From positions 5,879,001-5,943,000 of the forward strand of contig CALZFC010000009.1 in assembly GCA_945643635.1 (NCBI GenBank): a DNA stretch of 64,000 bases, written 5' to 3'. The stretch comes from Allodiplogaster sudhausi. Taxonomy: Eukaryota > Nematoda > Chromadorea > Rhabditida > Diplogasteridae. Below the pieces are notes generated by a model. It searched no databases, had not been told where the DNA came from, and saw only the letters and a list, made by a program, of their open reading frames with translations. Positions 34,054 through 45,863 of the stretch are shown in pieces. Within the stretch, counting starts at the first letter, position 1; every line of letters starts with the position of its first letter. Made by a program: the position numbers and the translations under genes.

Positions 34054-37000
34054 ATGAATCGCAATGCGATTCTCTCGCTTGCTCTGGTTGCGTGCGTTGC
34101 TTCCTTGCAACATGTCAGTCATCGTACCGAGCAACAAATACGGCATATTTAGTAATGTTTGAACAATGAAATATTTTTGTCTTAAGAGGGAACATTTTGT
34201 CCATTTTTTAAAACTTATATGAAACCATATATTTGTTTAATAATGAATAAAATCCGTCTTTTTTCAGCTGAGTGAGCACTATTGGACGTCTGTCACGCCG
34301 TCCGGCAACTTCTTGGGCGACCGCACGGCAGACGAATTCGTTCGGCTCCATCCGAATAACGATAACGTCTTCATCACTTACTGGTCTCATCACTCCATTC
34401 ATTCTCATTTTCATTTTATTTTATTTTTAAATGAAATTAAATTCTTTCCACATTCCAGGATTACCCGAACGAAGTACGACTGCTACTACGAGGCTTTCGG
34501 CTGGGCAAGCTTCGTCGATGGATACCTCATTGCGGTTTTCGTCGGCAAGGAAGGCGAACTTGTCAAGGTTGATTCTTCAGTTTTATTGAAGCAAAAACAA
34601 TTTAGTATCCTTTGTTCCAGATTTCGGGTGGATTTCGTGTGCTCAGCTGTCCGCGATTCCGGTCATGCGCGGATCTGTTAGTCTCTTCTTCTTCATCTGC
34701 TCCTTCTTTTTGGTTATAACATTAATTAACGTTACAAAATTGGACGATGTTAAAACCTTTATTTCGATTTAGGTTCGAATGGATCCCTTCATATCAGCAA
34801 CGCGATGCTATCGGCTACATCGCGTATAGCGACGGCCTCCTTGCTGCCAACCACGGCATCGCCAAATACAAGAAGATCGATTCAACTGCAAGTCCATTCT
34901 CCATTGCACTTCAACTACGTATATGTCTATAAGCAAATATATGAAAGTACATTTATTATAATATTTCATTACGTTTAACATTATATACATATGTGTTCAG
35001 ATTCACTTTGGCGATGCTGACTTCGTTGACGGACAGCTGAAGATTGTAGAACCCAGTGAACAAACCTTCTTCCGGGTAAATTCCAACATTCTTGTTACTT
35101 CGTCGATCCTAGAAGAAACAATATTTGAATTTCAGGAATTCGGTAAGTTTAATGAGTCCATCGTCTTCCTTCACCTCGGTCTTCCAATGGTAAGCGGCAG
35201 GGCCATGTTATAAAAAGTTATGAAACCGAAAAGTTTATAAGTGATAGGAACTTGTATTTCCTTAAAGTGAATTTTCTTACATTAGTAATATATTCCTCTA
35301 TCTGGAAGTCTGTAAGATATTTGCATCTGACTACAGACGCCACCACCGTTCCCCTACGAGCGACGTCCTCATCCCAGCGACTACAACCCACATCTCTGCC
35401 GCGTCCGGGTTTGCACTGGGTATGCATATCGATTATGTTTTAAACAAAAACTAGTACTTAGTATAGATGTTAAGAGCCTGAATATTTTTTTATCCTGCCT
35501 TAAAACTGAACCGCATACGGGCCATCCGACGAAACATGAACTCATCTTAGCCACTGATAAGACGCCGAGACGTCTGAGAATGAACGAGAGAGCCTGAGAC
35601 AAGTGCATGAATTCAAATCCTACCGTGAGAGTGTAGTCGTAGTGAAGAATTCAAAAGGATAACTTAACTATCAAGAAGGTTGTGATACCTCCTTTAATGG
35701 AGGAAAATAATTAATGATCGGATTTACATTACTTCCCGGATAGCAGACGCTTTCATTCTCTCCTATTATTGTGAAAATACCAGGCGCGTTTCAGAATGCG
35801 AATGGAAGATTCCACTGTGTGATCGCCCTCCTCTACGAGCTGTAAAGGAGGACGATCACCGAAACGAATCTTCCATTTGCACTCTCAAACGCTCCTGCTA
35901 TTATCGCTCTCCTTTATATCACTTTCTTATTAGCTGCTTGCAAAGGATCACCTGCGGCGACAAGGACTACTACAAGAGAAATCTCAACGGGTACTGTTGT
36001 TGTAATTGTTTCTAAAAAGTGTTTTCTTTTTTTCTCCTTCCAAACTCGAGGCGATCTCTTTGTTTAAGACGATCATTTATGTGCGAGCGACGCTCTCAAG
36101 ACTGCTTGTCAGTAAAAGTGTTCTCCTTTCTTGAGAAAACTTTTTTTAAATTAACGACCGCAGTATTTCTGGTCTTTAAAGGTACGTAATTTAGTGATCC
36201 AGTTCCTGTGACAATTCCGAGATTCCAAGACCCGTCTGCAATGACCTCATGTTCGCGGTATGCTTTACTTTTCTTCTTTCTCCAAGACTTTGAAGTTTTC
36301 CAAATATAATTGCTACTGTCGGAATTCCCACCATTGTTCCATTTCAGGGCTCGCAATCGCAGTGGAATCGAATACTTCGAAACGCATATCGGGTAGGTTT
36401 TCAAAATCTTAGGATATGATTGTATTTTTTGACTCTTATTGTCTTTATGTCCACACAAATGCTTCATGGAAAAAAAGTTGAAATAAGATGCCTGCAGTTC
36501 TCGCAATCCAACCCTCTGCCCCTGTGACGAGCAAGCTGGGCGACCGTGCCTGTCAGCACCTTCAATTATAGTCTGAATTAAATGTATGCATTTAAATAGT
36601 GTGGATTACTCTTGTTTTCTAGCCGAATGCAGTCGGTTCGTGTGCCGAGCCATGGCTGTCCTGAGTACAACGTCCAATACACGACACCGTTAGAACCATT
36701 TTAATTGGTCATTCATTTAGTGCTTCTATTTCACTTCTTCTTACTATTAAGTGTCACCTTCCCGCAATCCTATTATGAACGCACGACATCATCTCCGATC
36801 AACTATGGTGTTAGCCTTACAAATATTAAGGATAATTTACATCAAGGCATCTAACATATAGGTTATCGCAAACCCGAACGATCGCGATAACAGCAGAGAC
36901 AATTACAAGGTACTATTACAATTAAAATACTAGTTTCGAATGAAGCGGCAAGAGAAACGGTTTAAGATCATTTTCGTAGAAAATATTTTTAACAAAATTT

Positions 37001-37440
37001 CATTAAGGCTTCCGGAAGTTCCGCCGAGTCTACTACCGAACGTCAGTATAACGAATACGCGCAGGTTAACAATAGAACACTTTAGGGTTAAGTTACGTTT
37101 TATTAATTCATGAAAAATGGAAGCATAGATAAAACTGAGTTTTTATATAATGCCACTATTTTAGCAATCGACACTGCCACCCAGTAAACGCAACGAAGAA
37201 GAGCGAATGGAAATCCACAATAATGACTGGTACACCAAATATTAATCCGAATATTAATAATAACACCGTAAATATTGTAAAATTAAACAAATTTCGGTTT
37301 TAGGAACAAATTTCGGTTTTAGGAACACGGAAATGACGACGCGAGCGTCTACTTTTCCCGAAGAGGAACCGAAGAAAGATACAGCGGAGGCAGGCGATGA
37401 CATGGACAGCCTGCGAAACTGGGGCAGCAGCTGGTCTTGA
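34054..37440 (+). CDS. Secreted protein of unknown function, 424 residues, 18 exons
   Basis: Exons: 34054-34113, 34268-34383, 34459-34567, 34621-34676, 34773-34887, 35001-35075, 35136-35189, 35337-35419, 35934-35990, 36195-36257, 36348-36392, 36498-36551, 36623-36664, 36752-36809, 36862-36909, 37008-37064, 37165-37229, 37323-37440. All junctions keep phase. The ATG directly follows a TTGCAG acceptor. Residues 1-19 form a signal peptide (MNRNAILSLALVACVASLQ). The middle has two similar aromatic/Gly segments (FGWASFVDGYLIAVFV and IGYIAYSDGLLAANHG), which suggests a duplicated beta-rich unit. A Cys-rich region follows (CRVRVCTGCLQ, CPCDEQAGRPC). The C-terminus is hydrophilic and disordered. There is no membrane anchor. 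The intron after 34887 starts with GC. I do not recognise the family; nematode-specific extracellular protein is the best description. Confidence 0.78.
35781..35897 (+). ncRNA. Long intronic hairpin, candidate microRNA precursor or fold-back element
   Basis: Two 52-base arms (35781-35832 and 35846-35897) pair without length gaps around a 13-base loop, with mismatches concentrated in a central internal loop. Perfectly matching blocks include GGAAGATTC/GAATCTTCC and GTGATCG/CGATCAC. It lies inside the 514-base intron between exons 35337-35419 and 35934-35990 of the secreted-protein gene. I do not recognise a known microRNA seed. A small fold-back transposon is the alternative. Confidence 0.45.
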
Positions 37441-38134
37441 TGCCCATCTCGGCCCTCTCCACTCCGATTTCGCTTCCAACGTTTTAGTTTTGTAAATTAT
37501 TCTCTTTCTTTTCATCTCGATTCTCAGGCTTCATGCAACAACAAAAAACTGCCTTCGATTCATTGCCAAGAATTTGCTTTGTGCTGCCTACAGCTTAACA
37601 CATCTCTTCATTTTTATCTTAAAGTTCAATGAGCTCAATAAAACATACAATCATGAAGGCGAATTGGCAGCACAATTTCAACTTACTGTTTTGCTGTTTT
37701 TCTAAGAGGCGCCGGGAACAATTTGAAGGACGCTTACATATATTAGAGAGTGCGGCGTTGTTTATTTTTGCCCTCGTAGTTAGTTTTAGCAAGAATGTCA
37801 AGCAGTGGGGAGGGCGCCTTTATTTGTGGTGCGCATTTCTTTTTCAATACCCCGTCCAAGGGTTTCTTCTAATAGACGACGACCGCTTTTATTAAAGAGG
37901 CACCTCAATTGCAGCAAATACGGTAAGTAACAGACAGTGGGAATATCCATCAAATTGCTAACCCGTTCTCTTATGATTGCGATACGCATTCTTGTAAGCT
38001 TTGTACATTCCGTTCATGGATTGGTAGGGAGATCAAGCAGAGTGGTATTGGTTTTTGGTCGCGCATTGGCAATAATGTTAGGAGATTCAGACTAAAATAA
38101 TAATAGGTTACATATATCAAAATGAAAGCTTCTT
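37441..38134. other. Convergent 3' flanks; no gene seen
   Basis: AT-rich DNA between the ends of the secreted-protein gene and the FAR gene. No supported feature. Confidence 0.6.
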
Positions 38135-39067
38135 CTAAGCTGTGGCTGCAGAATCACCAGCGATCTTGACAAGAGTTTGGTTGGTGAGGGCGGCAGTAAG
38201 AAGAGGAAAGTGCTTTTCGAGGTCCTCCTTCGCTGCGTCACTCAGCATTACATACTTTCTGCGGACGCTCACTGCCTTAAAAAAATAATACATAAATTAT
38301 TTCTATCATTCTTTATTATCGAAAGTGTTTCTGGTGTCTTAAAATGAAATATATTTACTGCATTTGAAGTGGAAAGATATATGTATGTGTACTACCAGCG
38401 ACTGAAACTGCGACGATGTTGGCTTGTTGGCAGCCTCGATGTTATTCTGCAACCGGCGTGCCTCTACAGCGACTTCCTTGGCAAACTTCCTTGCCTCGTC
38501 ATCTAATCGCTCCATCATCTTCTTGATGTGATTATGCAGCTTAATCACCTTCTTGTACAACTCTTCCGACTTTTCCCTCATCGCCTGCAGGACCTACAAC
38601 AACATAGCTACTAATTTACATTTGTCGCCAGTTGCAAAACTTGAAGTTTATTATATAATGAGACTGTAAACAAGTATTCGCATATATACATGCAAAATAA
38701 AGACGTCTTTTGTAATTGTACAAGTTTCTACAGACAGCTACAAAATTCAACCGTAAACATAATTGCGCCATTTTCGTTATGAGTCTACCAACCTCATCTT
38801 CGCTCTTATGCCTGTCAACATCTTTGAAAATCTCATTTAATGCCTTGATTTCGGCATCAGTGAAGCTTTCGATGAACTCGGACACTTCGGGCGGAAGAAG
38901 CTCTGAAAGATACAAGTTTGAACAAGGTCGATACTTGCCTGAGGCAGCAGTGAGACACGTGACTGACGCTTGTAGTCACGTGGCAAGCGATGCGTGTTCC
39001 GCGTCGTAGGCGCCGCGATACTCAGCGTTACAATAGCTGCGAGCACGGAGAACAGGCTGCCTTTCAT
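38135..39067 (-). CDS. far: Fatty-acid and retinol-binding (FAR) protein
   Basis: Four exons: 38935-39067, 38793-38902, 38396-38593, 38135-38275, about 193 residues, the usual FAR size. Residues 1-19 are a signal peptide (MKGSLFSVLAAIVTLSIAA), followed by a short basic region. The FAR domain begins LLPPEVSEFIESFTDAE and continues through amphipathic helices (KLHNHIKKMMERLDDEARKF, ARRLQNNIEAANKP) to the conserved end YVMLSDAAKEDLEKHFPLL. FAR proteins are small, helix-rich secreted carriers of fatty acids and retinol found in nematodes, thought to act in the pseudocoelom and at the body surface. The first intron is only 32 bases (38903-38934) and is needed to keep the frame. Function assignment is firm; the exact paralogue is unknown. 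Confidence 0.93.
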
Positions 39068-40312
39068 CTTCTTCTCCACTATAAAACAAGCAGAAAATAA
39101 AAGATTTACACATAATTTATCGCAGTACAAGAAAATTTAGTAGCCGGAAGCTATCAATTATTCGAATAAATTACACACAAAATATTCGAATAAACATTAT
39201 AAATCAAATGATTGAGGCAGCAACCTAATGGAAAACGATGGAAATGAGAACATGAGAGAAAGATGCGAGTCGGGAAGCCAGGGCACACAAATTCTTTGCT
39301 CGTTGCAACCACCAACACTCTGCTCGATCCCTATTTCTCGCAGTTGCAGGAGAAAGGCTCAGAGAGACCATGGCAGAGACGAGAAAGAGACAGAGAGTGA
39401 GAGAGAGAGTGGAGACGGCCCCGAGGACTGAGAGTGAAGATACAAAGAGTAGCGGAAGAAGTTCTCTTCCCTGCGGAGCAACTGCTGCACCCGGCGCGAA
39501 CTCCTCTGGTCAGCATCCCTTTCTCACTCCAGTCTTCTCCTTTTTTGTTCCCCGACATCTTCGAGCTCGTCACTCGTTCATGTTCTGTCGCTTGTAAAAT
39601 GTTTTTCTGGTATTAACAGTCTCGACGTAAAAATACAACTGACAGTGTTCATTAAATGCTTTATGGATCTCAGAGCGTATACAATTAAAAACAATAAAAA
39701 TTTCTCAGAGCTCTTTTAGCCTTTTGAATCTATTTTTAAATGTCACCAAGCATGTTTTGTGCACCGTATTTGGGTCTACGAATAGACAGGATGCAAACAT
39801 CAATTGTAGTCTTGCAAATACATCGAGACAGCCTTAAGGTCAACAGGTAAGGTGCCAAGATGTTGACAGCAAGAATGAAAAAAACAAAGACATATCGTAA
39901 TCGGTCAATCGCATAGTTTTCCGCTTGCACAAAGAGTGAGATTCATAAAGAGCGACTTCTTTTGATTGCTACTCGTTGTGCAAACGCTATACCATAGACA
40001 GTTATTTAGATAGTTACAACATATCAATTCAACGAATTTTTATGAAATCCTTTTTGACATCACTATTGACATCAATATGAGGATATTTAACACAAGATAT
40101 ACACTGCGTAAAAATGAGGTATCATAAGCGTAATTCAGGTATTTTAAACATTCGTGCTTATTACGTAAAAAGGAGTGGCTTGATGCTGCAACAAAATGTA
40201 ACAGTGATGTCGCTCAGTTTATCCGTCTATTCGTGCCCATGGAATGCATGGAGTCTGTTCTCATATCGTCGATCGCTGTATCAGTGGCCGAACTCAACAT
40301 TTGGGTTCATAT
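39068..40312. other. Intergenic DNA between two minus-strand genes; no gene seen
   Basis: Includes a GA-rich stretch near 39360-39410 and AT-rich sequence. Open frames here lack splice or composition support. Confidence 0.55.
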
Positions 40313-40317
40313 TTATT
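40312..40317 (-). promoter_or_regulatory. Polyadenylation signal AATAAA overlapping the RPamide stop codon
   Basis: The minus strand reads TACAAATAAATA. The TAA stop (40313-40315) is inside AATAAA, so the 3' untranslated region would be very short. Confidence 0.5.
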
Positions 40318-40895
40318 TGTACAAAAAACAGTATGCAAAAGAAACCAGAAAGCTTCGCTTGCCGGGCCGAAATCCTGTTCTTCCAAGAGCGAGGCTGCGC
40401 TTGCCAGGTCGGCGATTGATGCGGCCCAAGGCGAGGCTGCGCTTGCCTGGCCTGGAAGGAATTTGTAATTCGGATTGAATTTTTTTTCGCTGAAAAAAAA
40501 CATATGCTTCTTATGACAAACACAAAGGAGCAACGCAATCGGTGTTTTTTTTTAACGAACTTAAATTTGCCTCTGCCAAGGGCGAGACTACGCTTGCCCA
40601 TGGTATCCTCGCGCAAGCCGAGCTCCCGCAGCAGAAGCTCCTTTCGCTGTTCACGTGTCTAAAACACATATGCGCGGCATGGTACATCGAAGGACATCAC
40701 GGTCAATTATATTTCCCTTCATACCTCAAGCTGAATGAGATTCATGAATTCCTTTGGTTGGGCACTGCCAGATCCAACTGGCTCGAAGGGATCGCCAGAG
40801 TTATGCTGAAGAGACTCGACTGCCGTGGAGTCCACGTTCAGGCCGAGGGCGGAGTGGACGATTAAGCAACACAGAATCCAGATGGTGGCAGGCAT
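40313..40895 (-). CDS. nlp: RPamide neuropeptide precursor (nlp-2/nlp-22/nlp-23 type)
   Basis: Three exons: 40725-40895, 40561-40658, 40313-40451, about 135 residues. The signal peptide is MPATIWILCCLIVHSALG. After a spacer come three tandem peptides, each ended by Gly-Lys-Arg for amidation and dibasic cleavage: SLALGRGKFKPG, SLALGRINRRPG and SLALGRTGFRPG. This SxAxGRxxFRPG pattern is that of C. elegans NLP-2/NLP-22/NLP-23, neuromedin-U-like RPamides; NLP-22 promotes larval sleep. Exon 2 ends inside peptide 1 (phase 2), and splicing to exon 3 restores FKPG. The third peptide fits the consensus; the first ends KPamide and the second has RR in place of FR. A short tail (SFLVSFAYCFLYK) follows the last GKR and may be a non-peptide end. 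Confidence 0.9.
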
Positions 40896-42134
40896 TTCGA
40901 CAGCCGGCCACTTGAGAATGGCTCTTCTCGTGACTACTGATTTGTCTTTGGAGAAAATATGCGACCCGCGCCTAGAATGAACGCTTTTGTAGTCAACACA
41001 ATGGGCAACGAGTTGGTAAAAGAAAGAAGGCGTTCTCTGCATTCTTTGGACGAAGTGAGACCTAAGTAGCCTGAGGCTCTAAAAGTCATGCATTGGTCGA
41101 CCTTTGTAGCGAGAAGAAAAGAACGCAATGAGTGAAGAAAGACAGAAATGGTAGCCTTTCGAAGAGTGTAAAAAGGGAACCAACACTCGGGTGCTTTGTA
41201 GCCCTGTCATTTGTGGCGAGTTCTCCTGAAAACCGTATTCCTCCATAATACGGGCCTTTTCCACTCATGGCCATAAAATATCCACCGCCTCCATATACTA
41301 CATGCCTTCTCTAATTCGCCTTCTCTTACGCGGACTCGTCATGCGGCCATAATGAATGGATTATGTGGGCAACGAAGTTCTAGGGCTTTACACGCACGCA
41401 CACACGACAGAGTGGGCTTCCGTGCACGCGCTCGGAGTGGCTTGCGGATCCAAAGTGACATGGCACGAAATTGGTTTTTATCTTCCAAGCTACCGCGAGG
41501 ATCATTACAAAATACGACAAAATGAGCGAAAAATGTGCATGCATAGATTCATGTCTCGCTTTCCTTTGAATAATTCATATTCTCTGCAACTAGGTTTTTC
41601 ATGCTTATCTCACACGGAAAACTTCAAGCAGCTAACCATAAGCATAAGAAAGTCCAGAACAATCGAATCTAAGAGGCCAGTTATTGCCGATCCACTTTTA
41701 ATGTTTAAATCGTAGCTATTACACGTACAGAGCTAGGAACAATTATTAGCTTATAATTTTTTTACTATCATACAAATGCCGGATAAACAACAACAGCAAT
41801 GATTCATTGGTGGCTTCTCATAAAATGGCGATAAAAGCGGAATCTGTTTAGGGCATAGTTTTTTCTTTATTTCCTTTTTTTATAACCGAAGGATGCATCG
41901 GAGCTTTGAATCGCTCTAATGCCTTACTTCGATTTCATTTACCCCCCCCCCCCATTTTATGAAGCTCTGAAGGAATTTCCTCGTTCACTCAAATTATCGA
42001 CTGCTCTCATATTTTTCTCTAAAGTAAAGAGAAAATACTATTGCATGTACAATGTGATTAAATGGATTGTTTAAGAGTATTCTTCGTTCTTCCATACATA
42101 CATTCTTGAACAGCTGTGCTTTCACACTTCAATA
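40896..42134. other. Intergenic DNA; only doubtful open frames
   Basis: A 119-codon plus-strand frame starts at 41356 but has no recognisable motif, signal peptide or splice support. A C homopolymer (13 C) lies at about 41942-41954. Confidence 0.5.
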
Positions 42135-42278
42135 ATGTCACTTTATCCCTTCGTTCTGCCTGGTGGTATGGATGAATTTGCTCTTTTCTTTCCATCAAAT
42201 CTCATCAACTTCGCAGCAAAATACTTGCAAGCTCGTCTGCCATCATCAAGGTGTTCCTATCGATGCGCAAGCAGTTAA
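42135..42278 (+). CDS. Possible short ORF, 47 codons (or first exon of a small gene)
   Basis: Opens MSLYPFVLPGGMDEFALFF and continues with SNLINFAAKYLQARLPSS, which reads like real protein rather than shadow sequence. It stops at TAA 42276. Alternatively an internal donor (TCAAG|GTGTTC at 42250) joins a later exon starting about 42508, where two frames are open. No homologue recognised. Low confidence. Confidence 0.2.
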   Translation: MSLYPFVLPGGMDEFALFFPSNLINFAAKYLQARLPSSRCSYRCASS

Positions 42279-42789
42279 AGAGGAATACAGGCAAGCATGT
42301 TCACCCACGGTATCCTTTTATGCGAATCGCTCGTATTCGCAACTTTAACGAGCCACTCCTTTTCCTCTCGAATTGGTGCAAAACACTGGGCCTCAAAAAG
42401 AGCCATGCTTTCAAATGCTCCCGCTTGAGGCACTAAATTATCTCAATTAATGATTTTCGGAAGTTTTGATCTCGTTTAACTTAATTGAATACTTTGAAAT
42501 TCTAAGGTCTGCATGCCGTGCCTACTTTTGCACGAATCGAGAAAGTGGAAGTGCAGCAGCAGGAAAGGCGTCAATTAAGTCCTTGGCTAATGCGAGTTCA
42601 TCCTCTGGGCAAAGACGGTCGCACAGTCAACAACGAAGTTGACTCCATATCAAACCACTACTTTGGTCGACAGTATTTGATACAAAGCTGTGCAACTAGT
42701 GAAGTGATCGGTCAAATAGAGCTGTAATCATTTATTTATTTTATTAGCTTTTTAAATCAAGAAAACGCATACATACAACAAACTTTCGC

Positions 42790-45641
42790 TTAGCTGAGTA
42801 GACTAGGAGAACCAATGACTTGTACTCCTTCGCCAGCAGGGCCAATTAACGGAGAAAGCAAGACGGGTGACAGAACAGAAGCTGTGAAGTACTGTGGGGA
42901 GTAGATGACTGGCGAGAGGACAGACGGAGAAAGTACGATTGGTGACATTGCCAGCGGATTCAGGATGAGTGGATTGAGAACCGTGGGCGAGAGGATGAGT
43001 GGAGTGATGGCCTGCGGTGAGAGAATGAAAGGAGCCATGACGAACGGAGAGAGCACGAAGATGTTGAGTGTGCCAGGGCAGAGGATGAATGGATGCAGGA
43101 CGAGAGGGGAGAGGACGACAGGGATGAACATGAACGGGTTCAGAATGACGGGAGAGAGAAGACGAGGGGAGAGGATGAGAGGAATGAAGGCCCAGGGAGA
43201 GAGGATCACGGGGCCAAAGATGATGGGCGACTCGATGATGGCGGAGAAGATGACGGGCGAGAGGATGATTGGCTGCGACAGAGCCTCGGGTGCGCGGTAG
43301 AACACGGCGAAGGCCACGGGAGAGCTGACGATGGCGCGCTTGCCGCGATGGCCGCGCGTGGCCGGCGACAGCTCGTATGGCTTGATGCCAATCTCGCCCG
43401 ACGCAATGCCAGTCACCATTCGTTGAATTTCCTGTGATTAATATCATCGATTAGAAGTTTAGATCGATCCGATGGGAAATATTTTAGTATTCTGCAATTC
43501 AAAACCTCCCAGTAAATAAAACCAAAGGCTTGGGAGAGAAAACACAACCTTGTGAACTTCACTATCAGTTATATTTTGAAATCGCTGAAGCGCGTCCGGG
43601 TTTTCAAAGGGCGCACTCTCTCCATAGAATGCCCTCTTCTGCTCCTCCGTCATGGAAGTGAATCCAGTCGATTTGAGAATATCCATCTGGAAATAGTATT
43701 TTAGACATAAATATGTATGTAGCCTGTTCTTGCAAATTGTTTTATATTTATCTCGGCAGAAAAGTGCACAAATCGCCATTTAACTGCCGAACCTGTTTTG
43801 CCGTGTAACTCTGATCAAGGTGCTCGAAAGCTTCGATCTTTTTCGTCTCCTTCCCACCGAACATATCTGACACGTTCTGCTTGGTGAAATAGAGGGGGTC
43901 TCCTTTGTCGTTGCGAAGGTCGCGCTTATGTAGCATCTCTTGAATCTTCTCTTCCTTCAGTGAGGGAAGCAATTAAGTAATATGTGTATTGTATAAATTA
44001 CGCCATGCAAGGAAAAATACGGTGTGAAAAAATATAATATACCTTGAGGTATTGCACGGCATCTGTGACTCCGGATGCCTCCATAATAAAGTTGAGAAGT
44101 TCTCTATGATCAGCGCCATGATGATCAGCGAGAAGTCCATCCGTCAAGCTGGTCGCCTTCTCTAGCTGTGTTCGTTTTGTTCCGTTATGGAGTGAAAAGA
44201 GAGAAGGAGACAGCAAGCCAATCTGTAAACAAATATTGAAAATGAAAATGAAATCATTCAAGAAATTCATAATATACTAAAATATAACTAACTTTCTTGC
44301 CATTTTCCTCGTCTTCATCCGGGAAAATGGACAAAAGTTTAGGAGATATAACGCTGATCGTTTTCTCGTCAATGCCTGTTGTGTTGCCTCCGGCTAGCGC
44401 AACCCCAAGTTTGACACCTAAATTTGATATTCTGGTCTTTCAGACTCTCAATTTGATGAGATGGAATTGTTTCTTCGAAATCAACCTTCTCTGAGCAGTT
44501 GCATTGGCTTCCTCATCGCTTTCTCCTGCGGAGTAAGATCGAGTTGTTTCTCAAGTTCTGATTCCGTGATCTTCTTCCCCTCAATTTCTTCTCCTTGCAA
44601 GAGTCGCAATCTCTTTTCAAACATTCCCTTCACGGCGCTCGCAGTCTTCATTTTCTTCGCACTTTCGTGGATGTCTTCGATAACCTCTCCCCAGCTGAAA
44701 AAAAGAAATTAATAACATAGGAAAAGACTGCAAGCGTCGTGAATGGAATGTTTGAAAATATAACTTCTAACAAACATCCTTATCTCCTAACTTCTTTAAA
44801 CAGAGGCGTTATGCCATCAAAGAGATATAAAAGATATTTGAACTTTACTATTGTTATTATCTCCAAATATCATTTTATTCCCAAAACGAAAAACGTTAGC
44901 GATATCTACCAACTTCTTTGCTCTCTCTTTCGGCTTATTTTTGACAGCGCGAACAAAGGAAGTGAGTCGCTGCGCAAGAACGGAGAAGGGCGACTGCTCC
45001 ATCGCAGACATCAGCTCGTACTTCTTCTGCTGTTTCACCGTAGGAATCTCCCGCTTTGCACGAACAGTGAATGCGCCGATTCTTCCTGAACCATTGTATT
45101 TATTTATAATACAATTTCCTCTATCTTATAAATGACTTGAAATATTAATTTGCTTGAACCGAATGCGAATACAAAAAATATACAAAAATGAAAGCTGAAT
45201 AGTTTCAATAGTTAGCTAACGTCCATGTCTGCCACGTGGCAGATGCCTGGTGCGTCGATGCTTGCGAATCCGCGGCGGCCGGAGATGCTCGCCGGGCGGC
45301 GGCGGCCGCATCCCCGTCAGTTCAAGCACGCATTTGGCATGGTCCTTCAAACAAATGGCCCCTTATCAGCCATCGACGATAGTTCGTATCGCTCTCGTTG
45401 ATGCAATAGCTAAATCTTCATAATTTTTTTCCTATTCTATGAACCTGCCTTGATATATGTAAAGTCTAATTAAATTGCATTCCGTTCGGAATATAATATT
45501 TCATCGAGAGATGAACTTGTAAGAATGAAAGAACTCTTGCCTTGATTGACTGCGCACTCTTCGCGCACTTCTCGTGTTTGTCGCGATGGCTGCCCGGCAG
45601 ACGGTTGAGTCTGCAGCGGTCGAGTAATTCGATTAACTTCT
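42790..45641 (-). CDS. MLT-10-like moulting protein
   Basis: Exons from 5' to 3': about 45541-45641, 45221-45344, 44910-45085, 44486-44694, 44293-44417, 44043-44222, 43793-43954, 43549-43686, 42790-43431. The last exon encodes the family hallmark, many consecutive short units of the type PxILSPxx (SPVIFSAIIESP, SPWAFIPLILSP), ending SPSLLS. Upstream parts are charged and helical (EEKIQEMLHKRDLRNDKGDP; TGFTSMTEEQKRAFYGESAP), as in MLT-10 relatives (formerly DUF644). C. elegans MLT-10 is needed for moulting, and the family is expected to be secreted by the hypodermis into cuticle. The 5' end with the signal peptide was not found. The junction between 44910 and 44694 does not close in phase in my model, and the first donor would be GC (AAG|GCAAGA). 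Confidence 0.85.
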
Positions 45642-45863
45642 CTTATTGTCATCAAATGGATACTAGAGGTAAATAATTTGAAAAGCAAAGAAGAGTGGTG
45701 ACAGGCTCGTTTTATTCTTCTCCAAGTGAGACCAAAAGATTGTTCTCTTGATCAACATTCTCCCACATGAAATTCGCCTCCAAATTAACAGTATTAATCA
45801 AGCGTGCATAATTGAAATCGGCTTGTTTACTAAACTGTCGTCTGCGTAACAAGAGAGCATTGT

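Noticed and set aside
41356..41715. 119-codon plus-strand ORF
   Set aside because: No signal peptide, domain, splice sites or codon bias supporting it.
42905..43437. Plus-strand open frames opposite the MLT-10-like repeats
   Set aside because: Antisense shadows of the ILSP repeat exon; their periodic Gly/Arg/Met composition mirrors the repeat.
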